In this document: positions 17,199-25,972 of the stretch, one piece after another
Position numbering within the stretch: the stretch's first letter is position 1
Layout of the letters: each line of letters starts with the position of its first letter
Assembly: GCA_024642465.1 (NCBI GenBank)
Contig: JAHEBA010000020.1
Coordinates: 1 to 44,079 of the forward strand
DNA from: Alphaproteobacteria bacterium
GTDB lineage: Bacteria > Pseudomonadota > Alphaproteobacteria > Rhizobiales > Aestuariivirgaceae
Direction: 5' to 3'
DNA: 44,079 nucleotides
Position numbers and translations under genes: made by a program
Notes under the pieces: generated by a model
Database searches by the model: none
Told to the model about the DNA's origin: nothing
What the model saw: only the letters and a program-made list of their open reading frames with translations

Positions 17199-18215
17199 AT
17201 GGCAGGAATCAAGTCCGATGCCCTCACCCGGCTTTCCGGGGCGGACCTTCTGAAGCATGACGGGGTACTTGTTTTTGGCCCCAATTGGGATCTCGTGCAG
17301 CGGCTTAGATCGACCGTGGCAAGCCGGGTTAAGCAGTCCAGGTCAGATGCTGAGATCGTTAGGCTGTCTTCTGCTGATGTGGAGGCGCAGCCGGGCAGGT
17401 TGATTGAGGAACTTCAGTCGGTATCCCTGTTTGGCGGCTTCAAGATTGTGTTGGTGGATGCCAGCAGCAATGGAGTGCAGCGGGAATTGATTTCAGCATC
17501 GTCGCTGGGTTGGAGCGGTTCTTTCCTCATCGTATCCGCCGGAGATTTGAAGAAGTCGTCGGCCGTGCGGAAGGAGTTTGAAGCGAGCCCGCGCTTGCTG
17601 GCTGCGATCTGCTATGAGCAGACAGCGTCGGAGCTCTCGGGCGTTACTCGACAGTTGCTCGCAGCCGTCGGGATAGAGGCATCGGCTGAAGTCTGTTCGG
17701 CAGTTGTCGATGCTGTTTCGGGCAATGCAGCACTTCTCGAATCCGAAGTATCCAAGCTCGCTGCTTATGCCGGGGAGACGGGTAGCTTGTCGCTGGATGA
17801 TGTCGTGGCGGCATGTGCACTCAACCGATCGGCTTCGCTGGATTGGGTATTGGACAATGCGTTGGGAGGGCAGGTTGCGAAGGCGCTTGCCGGGCTGCGT
17901 GAACTTCATTCCGAAGGCGCGCCTGCCACTTCGGTGCTCGTTGGCCTTACAAATCACCTGTTGCTGTTGGCAGAGATGGCAGCGGCTTCGGGTGGTGGCC
18001 GGCGGGCTGAAGTTGTCATCAAGCAATGGAAGCCGCCGGTGTTCTGGAAGCGGCAGGACGCAGTAGCCGACCAAGTGCGCAGACTGGCTTCTGTTGACCA
18101 TTCTGGCATTCTCGAAGCCATTTTTGCCGCCAACGCCCTTGCTCGTCGTCAGCGGCAGGTTGAATGGCCGGTCCTCGAACGGCTGGTCCTTGCAGTTTCA
18201 ACCAGGTTGCGTTGA
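17199..18215 (+). CDS. holA: DNA polymerase III delta subunit
   Basis: 338 residues. HolA is the subunit of the clamp-loader complex that opens the beta clamp. Family pattern: an N-terminal AAA-like region that has lost Walker A (HDGVLVFGPNWDLVQRL), the LSSADVEAQPGRLIEELQSVSLFGGFKIVLVD segment (key pattern L-F-G-G-K-V-V), and the C-terminal helical collar domain. The ATG directly follows the lptE stop with no gap. Convergent with parB, 16 nt apart, with no hairpin between them. Confidence 0.92.
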   Translation: MAGIKSDALTRLSGADLLKHDGVLVFGPNWDLVQRLRSTVASRVKQSRSDAEIVRLSSADVEAQPGRLIEELQSVSLFGGFKIVLVDASSNGVQRELISASSLGWSGSFLIVSAGDLKKSSAVRKEFEASPRLLAAICYEQTASELSGVTRQLLAAVGIEASAEVCSAVVDAVSGNAALLESEVSKLAAYAGETGSLSLDDVVAACALNRSASLDWVLDNALGGQVAKALAGLRELHSEGAPATSVLVGLTNHLLLLAEMAAASGGGRRAEVVIKQWKPPVFWKRQDAVADQVRRLASVDHSGILEAIFAANALARRQRQVEWPVLERLVLAVSTRLR

Positions 18216-18231
18216 TGACGGCCGATGACAG

Positions 18232-19113
18232 TTACAGCTTTGCACCAAGTTTGCTGCAGAGTTCTTCGAATTGATCTAACGTTTTGAAATGTATAATTAA
18301 TGTGCCCTTCTCGCCTGATCCTGGCTGAAGTGAGACACGCAGTCCCAGAGCCTCGGAAATTGCCTTCTCGATCGCACGGAGGTCGCTCTGACCCCTGGGT
18401 TCGGCAGGTTCATTGTCTGGTTCCCCGGTTTTGCTGCGGGCCAGCGCCTCTGCCTGGCGGACCGACAAACCGAGCGCAACGATCTTTTGGGCCAAGCCTG
18501 CGGGGTCGTGTGTTGCGATCAGGGCGCGCGCATGACCTGCAGTCAACGAACCTTCCTGAAGCTGGTCGAGCACTGTTTTGGGAAGTGTCATCAGACGAAG
18601 CGTGTTGGCAATGTGGCTGCGGCTCTTGCCGATCGACTCGGCGAGTTGTTGCTGCGTGTAGTCGAAGCTGTCGATCAGTTGCTGGTAGCCCATCGCTTCT
18701 TCGACCGGGTTCAGGTCAGCGCGCTGGACGTTTTCGATGATCGCGATTTCCAGAACTTCCTTGTCTGAGAGCTCCCGGATGAGAACAGGGATGGTATGCA
18801 GGCCGGCCTTCTGGGCTGCCCTCCAGCGCCGTTCGCCCGCTACGATCTGAAAGGTGGAATCGTTGCCGACTGGACGGACGACTACGGGTTGCAGGATGCC
18901 CTTCTCTGCGATTGATCGGGCAAGGTCTTCAAGTTCCTGTTCATTGAAACTCTTGCGTGGGTTGAGATTGTTGCTGTGTACAGCCTCGATCGGAACTTCA
19001 CGAAGTCCACTCGCCACGGGGGCATCATTGGTGGTTGGCAATTCATCGGCAATGTCATCGCCAATGAGCGCGGCAAGGCCGCGGCCCAGTCTCTTTTTTG
19101 GTAGTGCCGTCAT
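18232..19113 (-). CDS. parB: Chromosome-partitioning protein ParB
   Basis: 293 residues. Order: N-terminal ParA-interacting stretch KKRLGRGLAALIGDD; the CTP-binding ParB/sulfiredoxin domain with GERRWRAAQKAG and the ENVQRADLNPVEEA block; the helix-turn-helix GKSRSHIANTLRLM that reads parS; and the C-terminal dimerisation domain. ParB loads on parS and slides as a CTP-gated clamp. The ATG at 19113 is followed directly by the conserved N-terminus; the frame is open further upstream into parA but without family sequence. parA lies immediately upstream. Two parS sites occur 1.4 and 3.4 kb upstream in the same block. Confidence 0.96.
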   Translation of the reverse strand: MTALPKKRLGRGLAALIGDDIADELPTTNDAPVASGLREVPIEAVHSNNLNPRKSFNEQELEDLARSIAEKGILQPVVVRPVGNDSTFQIVAGERRWRAAQKAGLHTIPVLIRELSDKEVLEIAIIENVQRADLNPVEEAMGYQQLIDSFDYTQQQLAESIGKSRSHIANTLRLMTLPKTVLDQLQEGSLTAGHARALIATHDPAGLAQKIVALGLSVRQAEALARSKTGEPDNEPAEPRGQSDLRAIEKAISEALGLRVSLQPGSGEKGTLIIHFKTLDQFEELCSKLGAKL

Positions 19114-19139
19114 CGATCTTGATCTCTTTGCATGGTGCG

Positions 19140-19973
19140 TCAGGCAGCACGCAGCGAACGCTCGCGCCTGATTATTTCGGATGCGAGTCGAATATATGCG
19201 TGTGAGCCCGCACACGTGTTGTCATAAAGCAGTACCGGCTTTCCATAGGAAGGTGCTTCGGACACCCGGACGTTGCGCGGTATGACTGTATCATAGACCT
19301 TGGCGCCCAGGACGCTGCGCACGTCTTGCGCAACTTGTTCAGACAATGAATTGCGTCGGTCGAACATGGTCAGAACGATGCCCTGGATTTCAAGTTCCGG
19401 ATTGAGGTTCGCCTTGACCCGGTCAACCGTCTTCATGAGCTGGCTGAGGCCTTCCAGCGCAAAGAATTCGCACTGAAGCGGCACTAGTACGGCATTGGCT
19501 GCTGACAGCGAATTTATTGTCAGCAAGTTCAATGATGGCGGGCAGTCCACGAGGATGTAGCTATACCTCTGGCTCTCCGGCATGGCGTGGCACATGACAC
19601 TGATGGCATCGCGCAGCCGGTAGGTCTTGCGGTCATACTCGGCCAGTTCAAGTTCAGCGCCGAGAAGGTCCATCGAGGACGGTGCACAATCGAGGCCAGG
19701 TATCTCGGATTGCCGGATCACGGTGGCGAGACCCGCTTCGCCGATCAGAACCTGGTAGGTCGAGGTCTGACCAGGCAGCCTGTTAATGCCCAGCCCGGTG
19801 CTGGCATTGCCTTGCGGGTCCAGATCAATGACCAGTACCCGCTCTCCTACAGCTGCAAGTGCGGTGCCCAGGTTGATCGCTGTCGTTGTCTTGCCAACCC
19901 CACCCTTCTGGTTGGCAATGGCCAGAATGCGCGGACTGGTAGATTTATTTGGTTGATGGGTCTGGATTGACAC
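19140..19973 (-). CDS. parA: Chromosome-partitioning ATPase ParA
   Basis: 277 residues of the deviant-Walker ParA/Soj family: KGGVGKTTTAINLG near residues 23-36, the DLDPQGNAS motif, and DCPPSLNLLTINSL (Walker B). ATP-bound dimers coat the nucleoid and pull ParB-parS complexes. Starts at GTG 19973 with AAAGAGG 6 nt upstream, inside the 3' end of rsmG (29-nt overlap). A basic, polar leader of about 13 residues precedes the ATPase fold. parB follows after 26 nt. Confidence 0.96.
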   Translation of the reverse strand: MSIQTHQPNKSTSPRILAIANQKGGVGKTTTAINLGTALAAVGERVLVIDLDPQGNASTGLGINRLPGQTSTYQVLIGEAGLATVIRQSEIPGLDCAPSSMDLLGAELELAEYDRKTYRLRDAISVMCHAMPESQRYSYILVDCPPSLNLLTINSLSAANAVLVPLQCEFFALEGLSQLMKTVDRVKANLNPELEIQGIVLTMFDRRNSLSEQVAQDVRSVLGAKVYDTVIPRNVRVSEAPSYGKPVLLYDNTCAGSHAYIRLASEIIRRERSLRAA

Positions 19974-20631
19974 GTTCGGCCTCTTTGATCTCGAGAATAC
20001 ATCCGTCAGGTGCCGTTTGGCTGGGATGCTTGCTGAACGAAATATTCCAACATTTAGTAGCTTCGGTCAATTCGGCATCAATATGTTGTCCCTTCAGGAA
20101 CAACATTCTTTGTGGACGAACTGGCATTTTGCCAACCAGTTCGAGCAATTCGGCGACCGGTGCCAGCGCTCTGGCCACAATCACGTCGACTGGTTGTTCC
20201 ACATCCGAATCTGTCAGTGATTCTATTCGCTTGTTGATGATTCGTGTATTTAATCCGCAGGATCTGCTGGCTGTTTTCAGGAACGCGCATTTTTTTGCGT
20301 TGCTCTCAACCATGGTGATGAGGGGTTGGTGATCAGGGGACTGCAGGACAATCGCCAGCGGGATCGCCGGCACTCCACCACCGGAGCCGAGATCGACGAT
20401 ATTGCTTCGTGTAGCGCGGACGTAGGGAACCAGTTGAAGCGCATCTGCTACGTGCCGGTCCCAGAATTGTGGAATGGTGGAAGGTGCGATCAGATTGTGG
20501 GTCTTTTGCCAGCGCAGGAGTTCCGCCGCATAGATCTCCAGTTTCTCCAGTGATTCACGTGAAACATTCCAGGTTTCAGCAAAGCTGGCAGGTGCTTTCA
20601 CAATGCTGCTGAAATCCGTGCCGTTGGACAT
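19945..20631 (-). CDS. rsmG: 16S rRNA (guanine-527-N7)-methyltransferase RsmG (GidB)
   Basis: 228 residues. Class I SAM-dependent methyltransferase that makes m7G527 in 16S rRNA; its loss gives low-level streptomycin resistance. Motifs: KTHNLIAPS, WDRHVADALQLV, the SAM loop VDLGSGGGVPAIPLAI, and the VIVARALAPVAELLEL block. I start it at the ATG at 20631, just after the mnmG stop (TGA-TC-ATG); an in-frame TTG at 20637 is possible. A parS-like site lies within its coding sequence near the 5' end. The 3' end overlaps parA. Confidence 0.94.
   Translation of the reverse strand: MSNGTDFSSIVKAPASFAETWNVSRESLEKLEIYAAELLRWQKTHNLIAPSTIPQFWDRHVADALQLVPYVRATRSNIVDLGSGGGVPAIPLAIVLQSPDHQPLITMVESNAKKCAFLKTASRSCGLNTRIINKRIESLTDSDVEQPVDVIVARALAPVAELLELVGKMPVRPQRMLFLKGQHIDAELTEATKCWNISFSKHPSQTAPDGCILEIKEAERVNPDPSTK
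20551..20566. promoter_or_regulatory. parS-like site inside rsmG (one mismatch)
   Basis: TGATTCACGTGAAACA differs from the parS palindrome TGTTTCACGTGAAACA at one base of 16 (third position). It sits in the 5' part of rsmG coding sequence, 1.4 kb from the parB start. Most single-mismatch sites in the outer positions are still bound by ParB in studied species. Confidence 0.7.
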
Positions 20632-20633
20632 GA

Positions 20634-22514
20634 TCAACCGGCGAGCCGGGCAGACATCGTCTTGCGGACATGCGACAGCAGCAAGGCGAGGACGCTTGGT
20701 GTGATGCCATCGATGGCGGCTGCATCTGCCAGCGTTTCCGGGCGGGCTGCTACCAGCTTGTGCCGCGCCTCATTCGATAGTCCCGGAACAAGGTCATAAT
20801 CGAGGTTCGACGGCAGAACAAAGCCGCGTTCCTGTTCCAGGGCCCTGATCTCTGCCTTCTGGTGATCTGTGTAGGCAGCATAAAGAGCCTCGGCCGCGAT
20901 CTGCGTTTGCAACGTCGTGTCGTACCCACAAAGCTTTGGATCTGCTTCGCACAGATGAGCGTACTCAACGCCATCATAGGACAGATATTCGTAGGCTGTG
21001 CGTGCCCGGCCGTCCTTGCTTGAAGGCAATCCGGCCAACCGGACCTGATCGGCAGAAAACTTCATGCCCTGCAGCTTTTCTCGCAAGCCCGCGAGGTCTG
21101 CAGATTTTTGCTCGAACTCGGATTTGCGGGGCTCCAGGCATAGGCCGAGCCGGACTGCTTTGGGCGTCAACCGTTCGTCGGCATTGTCAGCCCTCAGCAT
21201 CAGGCGGTACTCCGCCCTCGATGTGAACATCCGATAAGGTTCTGAAGCACCCCGAGTTGTCAGATCATCGACAAGCACGCCGATATAACCGTCTGAACGG
21301 CTGATCCCGAGCGGCTCCAGATCCAGTGCTTGGGCTGCGGCATTTGCCCCGGCAACCAGTCCCTGGGCAGCCGCTTCCTCATATCCGGTCGTGCCATTGA
21401 TCTGACCTGCGAGGTACAGGCCGGGCAATGCGCGGACATCGAGTTGCGGGCCAAGCTCACGTGGATCAACGAAATCATATTCGATCGCATAGCCGGGACG
21501 GATGATGCGAACGTTCTCAAGCCCCCTGATGGAACGGACGTACTGATCCTGAATGTCTTCCGGCAGCGACGTGGAAATACCGTTTGGATAGACCGTATGG
21601 TCGCCAAGACCTTCGGGTTCCAGAAAGATCTGATGTGAACTGCGGTCCCGGAACTTGACGATCTTGTCTTCAATCGATGGGCAGTATCGAGGGCCGATGC
21701 CTTCAATATGGCCCGCATACATCGCCGAACGGGCGAGATTCCGTTCGATTATCTCGTGAGTGCGCTCGTTTGTATGGGTGATGTGACAGGAAATCTGCCG
21801 TGCATGCGTGTGGCGGGTAAGGGTTGAAAAATAGAACGGTTCGCTGTCCGCGGGCTGTGCCTCGAGGTTCTGATAGTCGATTGTCCGGCCATCAAGGCGC
21901 GGCGGCGTGCCGGTTTTCAGCCTGCCGATCCTCAGTCCCGTTCCCCTCAGCACCTGTGCCAGAGCGTTGCTTGGTGCTTCTCCCGCCCGGCCTGCAGGAA
22001 TCTTCTTCTCGCCAATGTGGATCAGGCCGCCAAGAAACGTACCCGTCGTCAGCACCACACACCTGGACCAGATTTCGGAGCCATCTTCCGTGAAGATGCC
22101 CTGAACGCGGTTGTCAGCCAGTATGAAACCTGCGGCTGGCGCCTCGATAACCGTCAGTTCCGGTATCAAGCCAATCGCGTCCTGCATGGCCTCTCGATAC
22201 AAGGCACGGTCGATCTGCGCACGTGGACCACGCACGGCCGGTCCCTTGGACCGGTTCAGTAGCCGGTACTGAATTGCTGCGCGATCGCTGATCCGGGCGA
22301 TCAGCCCGTCCAGCGCATCAACCTCGCGCATGAGATGACCCTTGCCCAGCCCGCCCATGGCGGGGTTGCAAGACATCTCGCCGATCGTATCCCGCCGGTG
22401 AGTAACGAGCGCAGTGCGAGCGCCTCGCCGAGCCGCAGCCGCAGCTGCCTCGCATCCCGCATGGCCGCCTCCGACTACAACCACATCAAATTGGAATTTG
22501 CCTGCTTGGGTCAT
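20634..22514 (-). CDS. mnmG: tRNA U34 carboxymethylaminomethyl-modifying enzyme MnmG (GidA)
   Basis: 626 residues, the usual MnmG length. FAD motif [10 protein letters not shown] begins at residue 15; further blocks are [55 protein letters not shown] and the C-terminal helical domain with [14 protein letters not shown]. With MnmE it installs the cmnm5 group at wobble U34 of tRNAs, using FAD and methylene-THF. The order mnmE-mnmG-rsmG is conserved. A perfect DnaA box and a perfect parS lie in the 81 nt upstream of its start. Confidence 0.97.
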   Translation of the reverse strand: MTQAGKFQFDVVVVGGGHAGCEAAAAAARRGARTALVTHRRDTIGEMSCNPAMGGLGKGHLMREVDALDGLIARISDRAAIQYRLLNRSKGPAVRGPRAQIDRALYREAMQDAIGLIPELTVIEAPAAGFILADNRVQGIFTEDGSEIWSRCVVLTTGTFLGGLIHIGEKKIPAGRAGEAPSNALAQVLRGTGLRIGRLKTGTPPRLDGRTIDYQNLEAQPADSEPFYFSTLTRHTHARQISCHITHTNERTHEIIERNLARSAMYAGHIEGIGPRYCPSIEDKIVKFRDRSSHQIFLEPEGLGDHTVYPNGISTSLPEDIQDQYVRSIRGLENVRIIRPGYAIEYDFVDPRELGPQLDVRALPGLYLAGQINGTTGYEEAAAQGLVAGANAAAQALDLEPLGISRSDGYIGVLVDDLTTRGASEPYRMFTSRAEYRLMLRADNADERLTPKAVRLGLCLEPRKSEFEQKSADLAGLREKLQGMKFSADQVRLAGLPSSKDGRARTAYEYLSYDGVEYAHLCEADPKLCGYDTTLQTQIAAEALYAAYTDHQKAEIRALEQERGFVLPSNLDYDLVPGLSNEARHKLVAARPETLADAAAIDGITPSVLALLLSHVRKTMSARLAG

Positions 22515-22536
22515 GATCCCTGCTCAATACACCAAC

Positions 22537-22545
22537 TGTGGATAA
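22537..22545 (-). promoter_or_regulatory. Perfect DnaA box upstream of mnmG
   Basis: TGTGGATAA on +, i.e. TTATCCACA on -, is the exact E. coli-type DnaA box. It lies 22 nt upstream of the mnmG start and 16 nt from the parS site. It is a single box with no visible cluster around it. Confidence 0.55.
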
Positions 22546-22561
22546 ACATCAAAAACCGCTT

Positions 22562-22577
22562 TGTTTCACGTGAAACA
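22562..22577. promoter_or_regulatory. parS centromere site (perfect 16-bp palindrome)
   Basis: TGTTTCACGTGAAACA is the exact consensus ParB-binding site, a perfect palindrome, in the short intergenic space between mnmG and mnmE. parA and parB lie downstream in the same block. ParB-CTP nucleation here would mark the origin-proximal region for segregation. Confidence 0.95.
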
Positions 22578-22595
22578 TTTTCGCATGCGAAACGA

Positions 22596-23912
22596 TCACT
22601 TTCCGATGCAGAAGCGCGAGAAAATATCATCGAGAAGATCCTCCACGTCGATCTTGCCGACGATTTTCTCCAGAATTCGCGTCGCTGCACGAAGCTCCTC
22701 CGCCACAATTTCGAGCGGCAGCGCAACATCGCTCGCAGTCTGCAAATGCTCCAGACACTTGCGAACTGCATGAATCTGCCTGTCGCGCACCAACAGTGCC
22801 GGCTCACTATCAGCTGCGAGCTCCGCAACACGTTCCTCGATCAGCCGCAGAAGCTCGCGTAAACCCTCTCCTGTACGGGCAGATACTGAAATATCAACCT
22901 TGTCTCCCGTGGTCACATTCGCCAGGTCGCACTTGTTCCAAACTCGTATCGCTTCCGAATCCATTTCCAGCTTTGGCCAGGTCACGTCCGCAGCAGCCAC
23001 GACCAACACCAGATCAGCCTCGGATATCCGTTCCAGCGTGCGTTGAATGCCAAGTTGTTCCACTTCCGAGCCGCTATTCTCCCGAATGCCGGCAGTATCT
23101 GCCAACTCAACAGCATGACCCCCCAAGTCCAGGCTCACCTCAACAATATCCCTGGTGGTACCGGCGTGCCGGCTGACAATCGCAACGTCACGGGCCGCAA
23201 TCGTATTCATGAGACTCGACTTGCCCGCGTTGGGTGCACCAGCAAGCACCACCCTGACACCCTGCCGAACCCGCCTTCCACGCTCAGAGCCGGCAAGTTC
23301 CCTGCTCATGCCCTCCTGCAATTCCTGGAGCATTGAAGCAATCTGCGGACGCGCATCAGCTTCGACACCCTCCGCGTCACTGAAATCGATGCAGGCCTCC
23401 ACCAGAGCAAGTCCCCGAACCAGCTCTCCCCGCCACCTCCCGAATATCTCGGAGGCATGACCATCCACGTGAAACAGCGCCTGTCTGACCTGACTTCGCG
23501 TGTCCGCATCAAGCACGTCGGCGAGACCTTCGATCTCAACCAGATCCAGCTTGCCATTGAGAAACGCGCGCCTGGAAAACTCCCCCGCCGAGGCCGGCCG
23601 GATCCCGCCATAATCCCGCAATTCTTCGCACAGCCACCGCACAACACCTGCGCTGCCATGCACGTGGAATTCAGCAACATCTTCACCCGTAAAACTGTAA
23701 GGAGCCGGGAACCACAAGACAATCGCTCGGTCAATGGTCTGGCCATCGGACAGTGCCCTCAATCGGCGCAAAACTGCCTTTCGCGGTTCGGGCATATCAC
23801 CACACAAGTCACGCACAGCCTTGCCAGCGCTGGAGCCCGACACGCGAACAACGGCGACGCCGGCCTTACCTCCGCCAGACGAAAGCGCATAGATCGTATC
23901 TGAAACGCTCAA
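22596..23912 (-). CDS. mnmE: tRNA modification GTPase MnmE
   Basis: 438 residues. N-terminal tetrahydrofolate-binding domain (DTIYALSSG...GVAVVRVSG), helical domain, and an inserted G domain with GAPNAGKSSLMN (G1), GTTRDIV (G2), DTAGIRE (G3) and NKCD (G4); the C-terminus is the invariant CIGK. It is the GTPase partner of MnmG. Start: the TTG at 23912 gives the family N-terminus MSVSDTIYALSS and has GGAAG 6 nt upstream; an ATG at 23933 is in frame seven codons earlier but lacks a ribosome-binding site at the right distance. A parS half-site lies in the middle of the gene. Confidence 0.95.
   Translation of the reverse strand: MSVSDTIYALSSGGGKAGVAVVRVSGSSAGKAVRDLCGDMPEPRKAVLRRLRALSDGQTIDRAIVLWFPAPYSFTGEDVAEFHVHGSAGVVRWLCEELRDYGGIRPASAGEFSRRAFLNGKLDLVEIEGLADVLDADTRSQVRQALFHVDGHASEIFGRWRGELVRGLALVEACIDFSDAEGVEADARPQIASMLQELQEGMSRELAGSERGRRVRQGVRVVLAGAPNAGKSSLMNTIAARDVAIVSRHAGTTRDIVEVSLDLGGHAVELADTAGIRENSGSEVEQLGIQRTLERISEADLVLVVAAADVTWPKLEMDSEAIRVWNKCDLANVTTGDKVDISVSARTGEGLRELLRLIEERVAELAADSEPALLVRDRQIHAVRKCLEHLQTASDVALPLEIVAEELRAATRILEKIVGKIDVEDLLDDIFSRFCIGK
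23461..23476. promoter_or_regulatory. parS half-site inside mnmE
   Basis: CCATCCACGTGAAACA has a perfect right half (GTGAAACA) and four mismatches in the left half of the 16-bp parS consensus. Probably weak or non-functional, but it lies 0.9 kb from the perfect site. Confidence 0.2.
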
Positions 23913-24149
23913 GAGCCTGCTTCCAACTTCCATTTGGCATTCGACTAGATGGCAACTCCATCCGGCAAAACCAACCACGTTGCAAGACAAACCAGCGCCG
24001 AGCTGCCACAACCTCAACCATTCAAGTGAACTGAAACTCGCCGGAGTGATCGTTACAAGATCAGATCCAGCTCCAGGGAATCCTGCGAATACCAGTCAAC
24101 CAAGCATGTCGGCACTACCGGTCATACCAGGCAGATCATCCAGCCACAG

Positions 24150-24165
24150 GCGTGGCCTGCCACGC
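24150..24165. repeat. Perfect 7-bp inverted repeat between rho and mnmE
   Basis: GCGTGGC-CT-GCCACGC on +. There is no T tract after it on either strand, so it is not a normal terminator. It could be an RNA structure in the mnmE leader or an operator. Confidence 0.4.
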
Positions 24166-24207
24166 GACTGGCCATGCAATCAGGCGGACAAGAAACAATT
24201 TGTTCCG

Positions 24208-24392
24208 CTAGCGAATCAAAGTAGCGAGTACTACGCCCATGATGAGCCCCCAGCCGCCCGATCCAACATGAGCCATCCACGGAATCAACCACACCGTTTC
24301 GGAATCGAGCCGATACCAAAAGAAACGAACTTCGAGGTAGTGCCAAGCCGCATGACCGGAAGTTCAATGGCGTCACCGCGGCCTATCTTCAT
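24208..24392 (-). pseudogene. Probable frameshifted small membrane protein
   Basis: Reading from an ATG at 24392 (GGAG 10 nt upstream) gives MKIGRGDAIELP; then a +1 change of frame around 24353-24357, in a CCGG context, gives HAAWHYLEVRFFWYRLD and continues SETVWLIPWMAHVGSGG and WGLIMGVVLATLIR to a TAG at 24208. The second part looks protein-like: a charged aromatic segment followed by a hydrophobic helix, with no start codon of its own before the hydrophobic part. Adding one base would make a 61-residue protein. I do not recognise the family. It could be a pseudogene, an assembly error or chance; the frame compatibility is suggestive but not proof. Confidence 0.3.
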
Positions 24393-24429
24393 TTCCGCAA
24401 TTCTCCAGCGCCCGCAAACCACTCAGGTT

Positions 24430-24461
24430 AAAACAAAGGCGGCGAACCCGCGCTCGCCGCC
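24430..24461 (-). terminator. Rho-independent terminator downstream of rho
   Basis: On the - strand GGCGGCGA-N8-TCGCCGCC forms an 8-bp GC stem with an 8-nt loop, followed by TTTGTTTT. It lies 65 nt after the rho stop and ends the hemE-hemJ-rho block. Confidence 0.85.
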
Positions 24462-24525
24462 TGTATCCCCAGCAATAGTAATTGCACCCTGCCACTTCTC
24501 GGCAGCGCAGACTTTAATCGCCCGT

Positions 24526-25809
24526 CTAGGCATTCATCGAGTCGAAGAAATCACCGTTCGATTTCGTCTGCCGCAGCTTGTCCAACAGAAACTCGATCGC
24601 ATCGACAGTCCCCATCGGGTTCAGGATACGACGCAGAACATAGGTCTTCTTCAACTTGACCGGATCCACCAGAAGTTCTTCCTTGCGGGTGCCGGATCGC
24701 AAGATGTCGATGGCAGGGAAGACGCGCTTGTCGGCAACCTTGCGATCCAGAATGATTTCCGAGTTGCCGGTGCCCTTGAACTCTTCAAAGATCACTTCGT
24801 CCATGCGGCTACCGGTGTCGATCAAGGCGGTAGCAATGATCGTCAAGGAGCCGCCCTCCTCGATATTGCGGGCTGCACCGAAGAAACGCTTCGGCCGTTG
24901 CAGCGCATTTGCATCCACACCGCCGGTCAGCACCTTGCCAGACGACGGCACCACCGTATTGTACGCCCGGCCGAGACGGGTAATCGAGTCCAGCAAGATG
25001 ACCACGTCACGGCCATGCTCGACCAGTCGCTTTGCCTTCTCGATCACCATTTCCGCCACCTGGACGTGACGGCTGGCCGGCTCGTCGAACGTGGAACTCA
25101 CCACCTCGCCGCGGACCGACCGCCGCATGTCAGTCACTTCCTCAGGCCGCTCATCGATCAGCAGCACGATCAGATAGCACTCGGGATGGTTCGACGTAAT
25201 CGACTGCGCAATGTTCTGCAGCAACACCGTCTTGCCGGTTCTGGGAGGTGCGACGATCAATCCACGCTGCCCCTTGCCGAGAGGTGCAACGAGGTCAATC
25301 ACGCGGGAGGAATAATCCTTCTTGGTCGGATCCTGAACTTCCATGTTCAACCGCTCATCGGGGTAGAGCGGCGTCAGGTTATCGAAATGGATCTTGTGCC
25401 TGACCTTCTCAGGTTCTTCAAAATTGACGGTGTTGACCTTCAACAAGGCGAAATACCGCTCACCCTCCTTCGGACTACGGATATCACCCTCGACGGTATC
25501 GCCAGTCTTGAGAGCGAATTTCCGAATCTGGCTTGGGCTCACATAAATGTCGTCCGGGCCGGCAAGATAATTCGCATCTGGTGACCGCAGAAAGCCGAAA
25601 CCATCAGGCATCACCTCCACGACACCTTCGCCAATGATGTTGACATCACGAGCGGCCAGGCTTTTCAGGATGGCAAACATCAGCTCCTGCTTGCGCAAGG
25701 CACTGGCATTCTCCACCTCAAGCTCTTCAGCAGCGCTCAGAAGCTCTGCAGGAGATTTCTGCTTCAGGTCAAACAGTTTGATCTGTTCGAGTTCATCCAG
25801 ATTGGTCAT
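24526..25809 (-). CDS. rho: Transcription termination factor Rho
   Basis: 427 residues. N-terminal Rho-N helical domain ([22 protein letters not shown]), the cold-shock-like RNA-binding domain with [14 protein letters not shown] and the [10 protein letters not shown] block, then the hexameric ATPase: Walker A APPRTGKT (in [16 protein letters not shown]), Walker [14 protein letters not shown], and the Q/R loops near [16 protein letters not shown]. The ATG at 25809 matches the family start; the frame extends 21 codons more without homology. hemJ lies 163 nt upstream on the same strand. Confidence 0.96.
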   Translation of the reverse strand: MTNLDELEQIKLFDLKQKSPAELLSAAEELEVENASALRKQELMFAILKSLAARDVNIIGEGVVEVMPDGFGFLRSPDANYLAGPDDIYVSPSQIRKFALKTGDTVEGDIRSPKEGERYFALLKVNTVNFEEPEKVRHKIHFDNLTPLYPDERLNMEVQDPTKKDYSSRVIDLVAPLGKGQRGLIVAPPRTGKTVLLQNIAQSITSNHPECYLIVLLIDERPEEVTDMRRSVRGEVVSSTFDEPASRHVQVAEMVIEKAKRLVEHGRDVVILLDSITRLGRAYNTVVPSSGKVLTGGVDANALQRPKRFFGAARNIEEGGSLTIIATALIDTGSRMDEVIFEEFKGTGNSEIILDRKVADKRVFPAIDILRSGTRKEELLVDPVKLKKTYVLRRILNPMGTVDAIEFLLDKLRQTKSNGDFFDSMNA

Positions 25810-25972
25810 CACATCCGACCCATATCGTCTGATAGGAAAAGTGCGGCACGAACCGGCAAGCTGCAACCGCAATAGGAAGGGAGGGGCACGACTTCGTGAT
25901 CACGCGAAGCAAGCACCTGTCAGTTCGTATAACAGGAAAACACGTGCTACAAAACACGTAAATGACCGCAAC

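Larger units (their letters stand above)
23913..24525. other. 613-nt gap between mnmE and rho without an intact gene
   Basis: On the - strand this region holds, in order from rho: a hairpin terminator (24430-24461), a candidate frameshifted small membrane-protein gene (24208-24392), a perfect 7-bp inverted repeat GCGTGGC-N2-GCCACGC (24150-24165), and unassigned sequence leading into mnmE. No full-length conserved gene is seen on either strand. A promoter for mnmE is expected here, but I cannot place one with confidence. Confidence 0.6.

Noticed and set aside
24122..24376. An 84-codon open frame in the rho-mnmE gap
   Set aside because: Composition rich in Cys, Arg and Ser without a hydrophobic or conserved pattern; the adjacent frame is more protein-like.
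23980..25584. A 534-codon open frame antisense to rho
   Set aside because: No recognisable domain and low-complexity composition; rho on the other strand has all its motifs.
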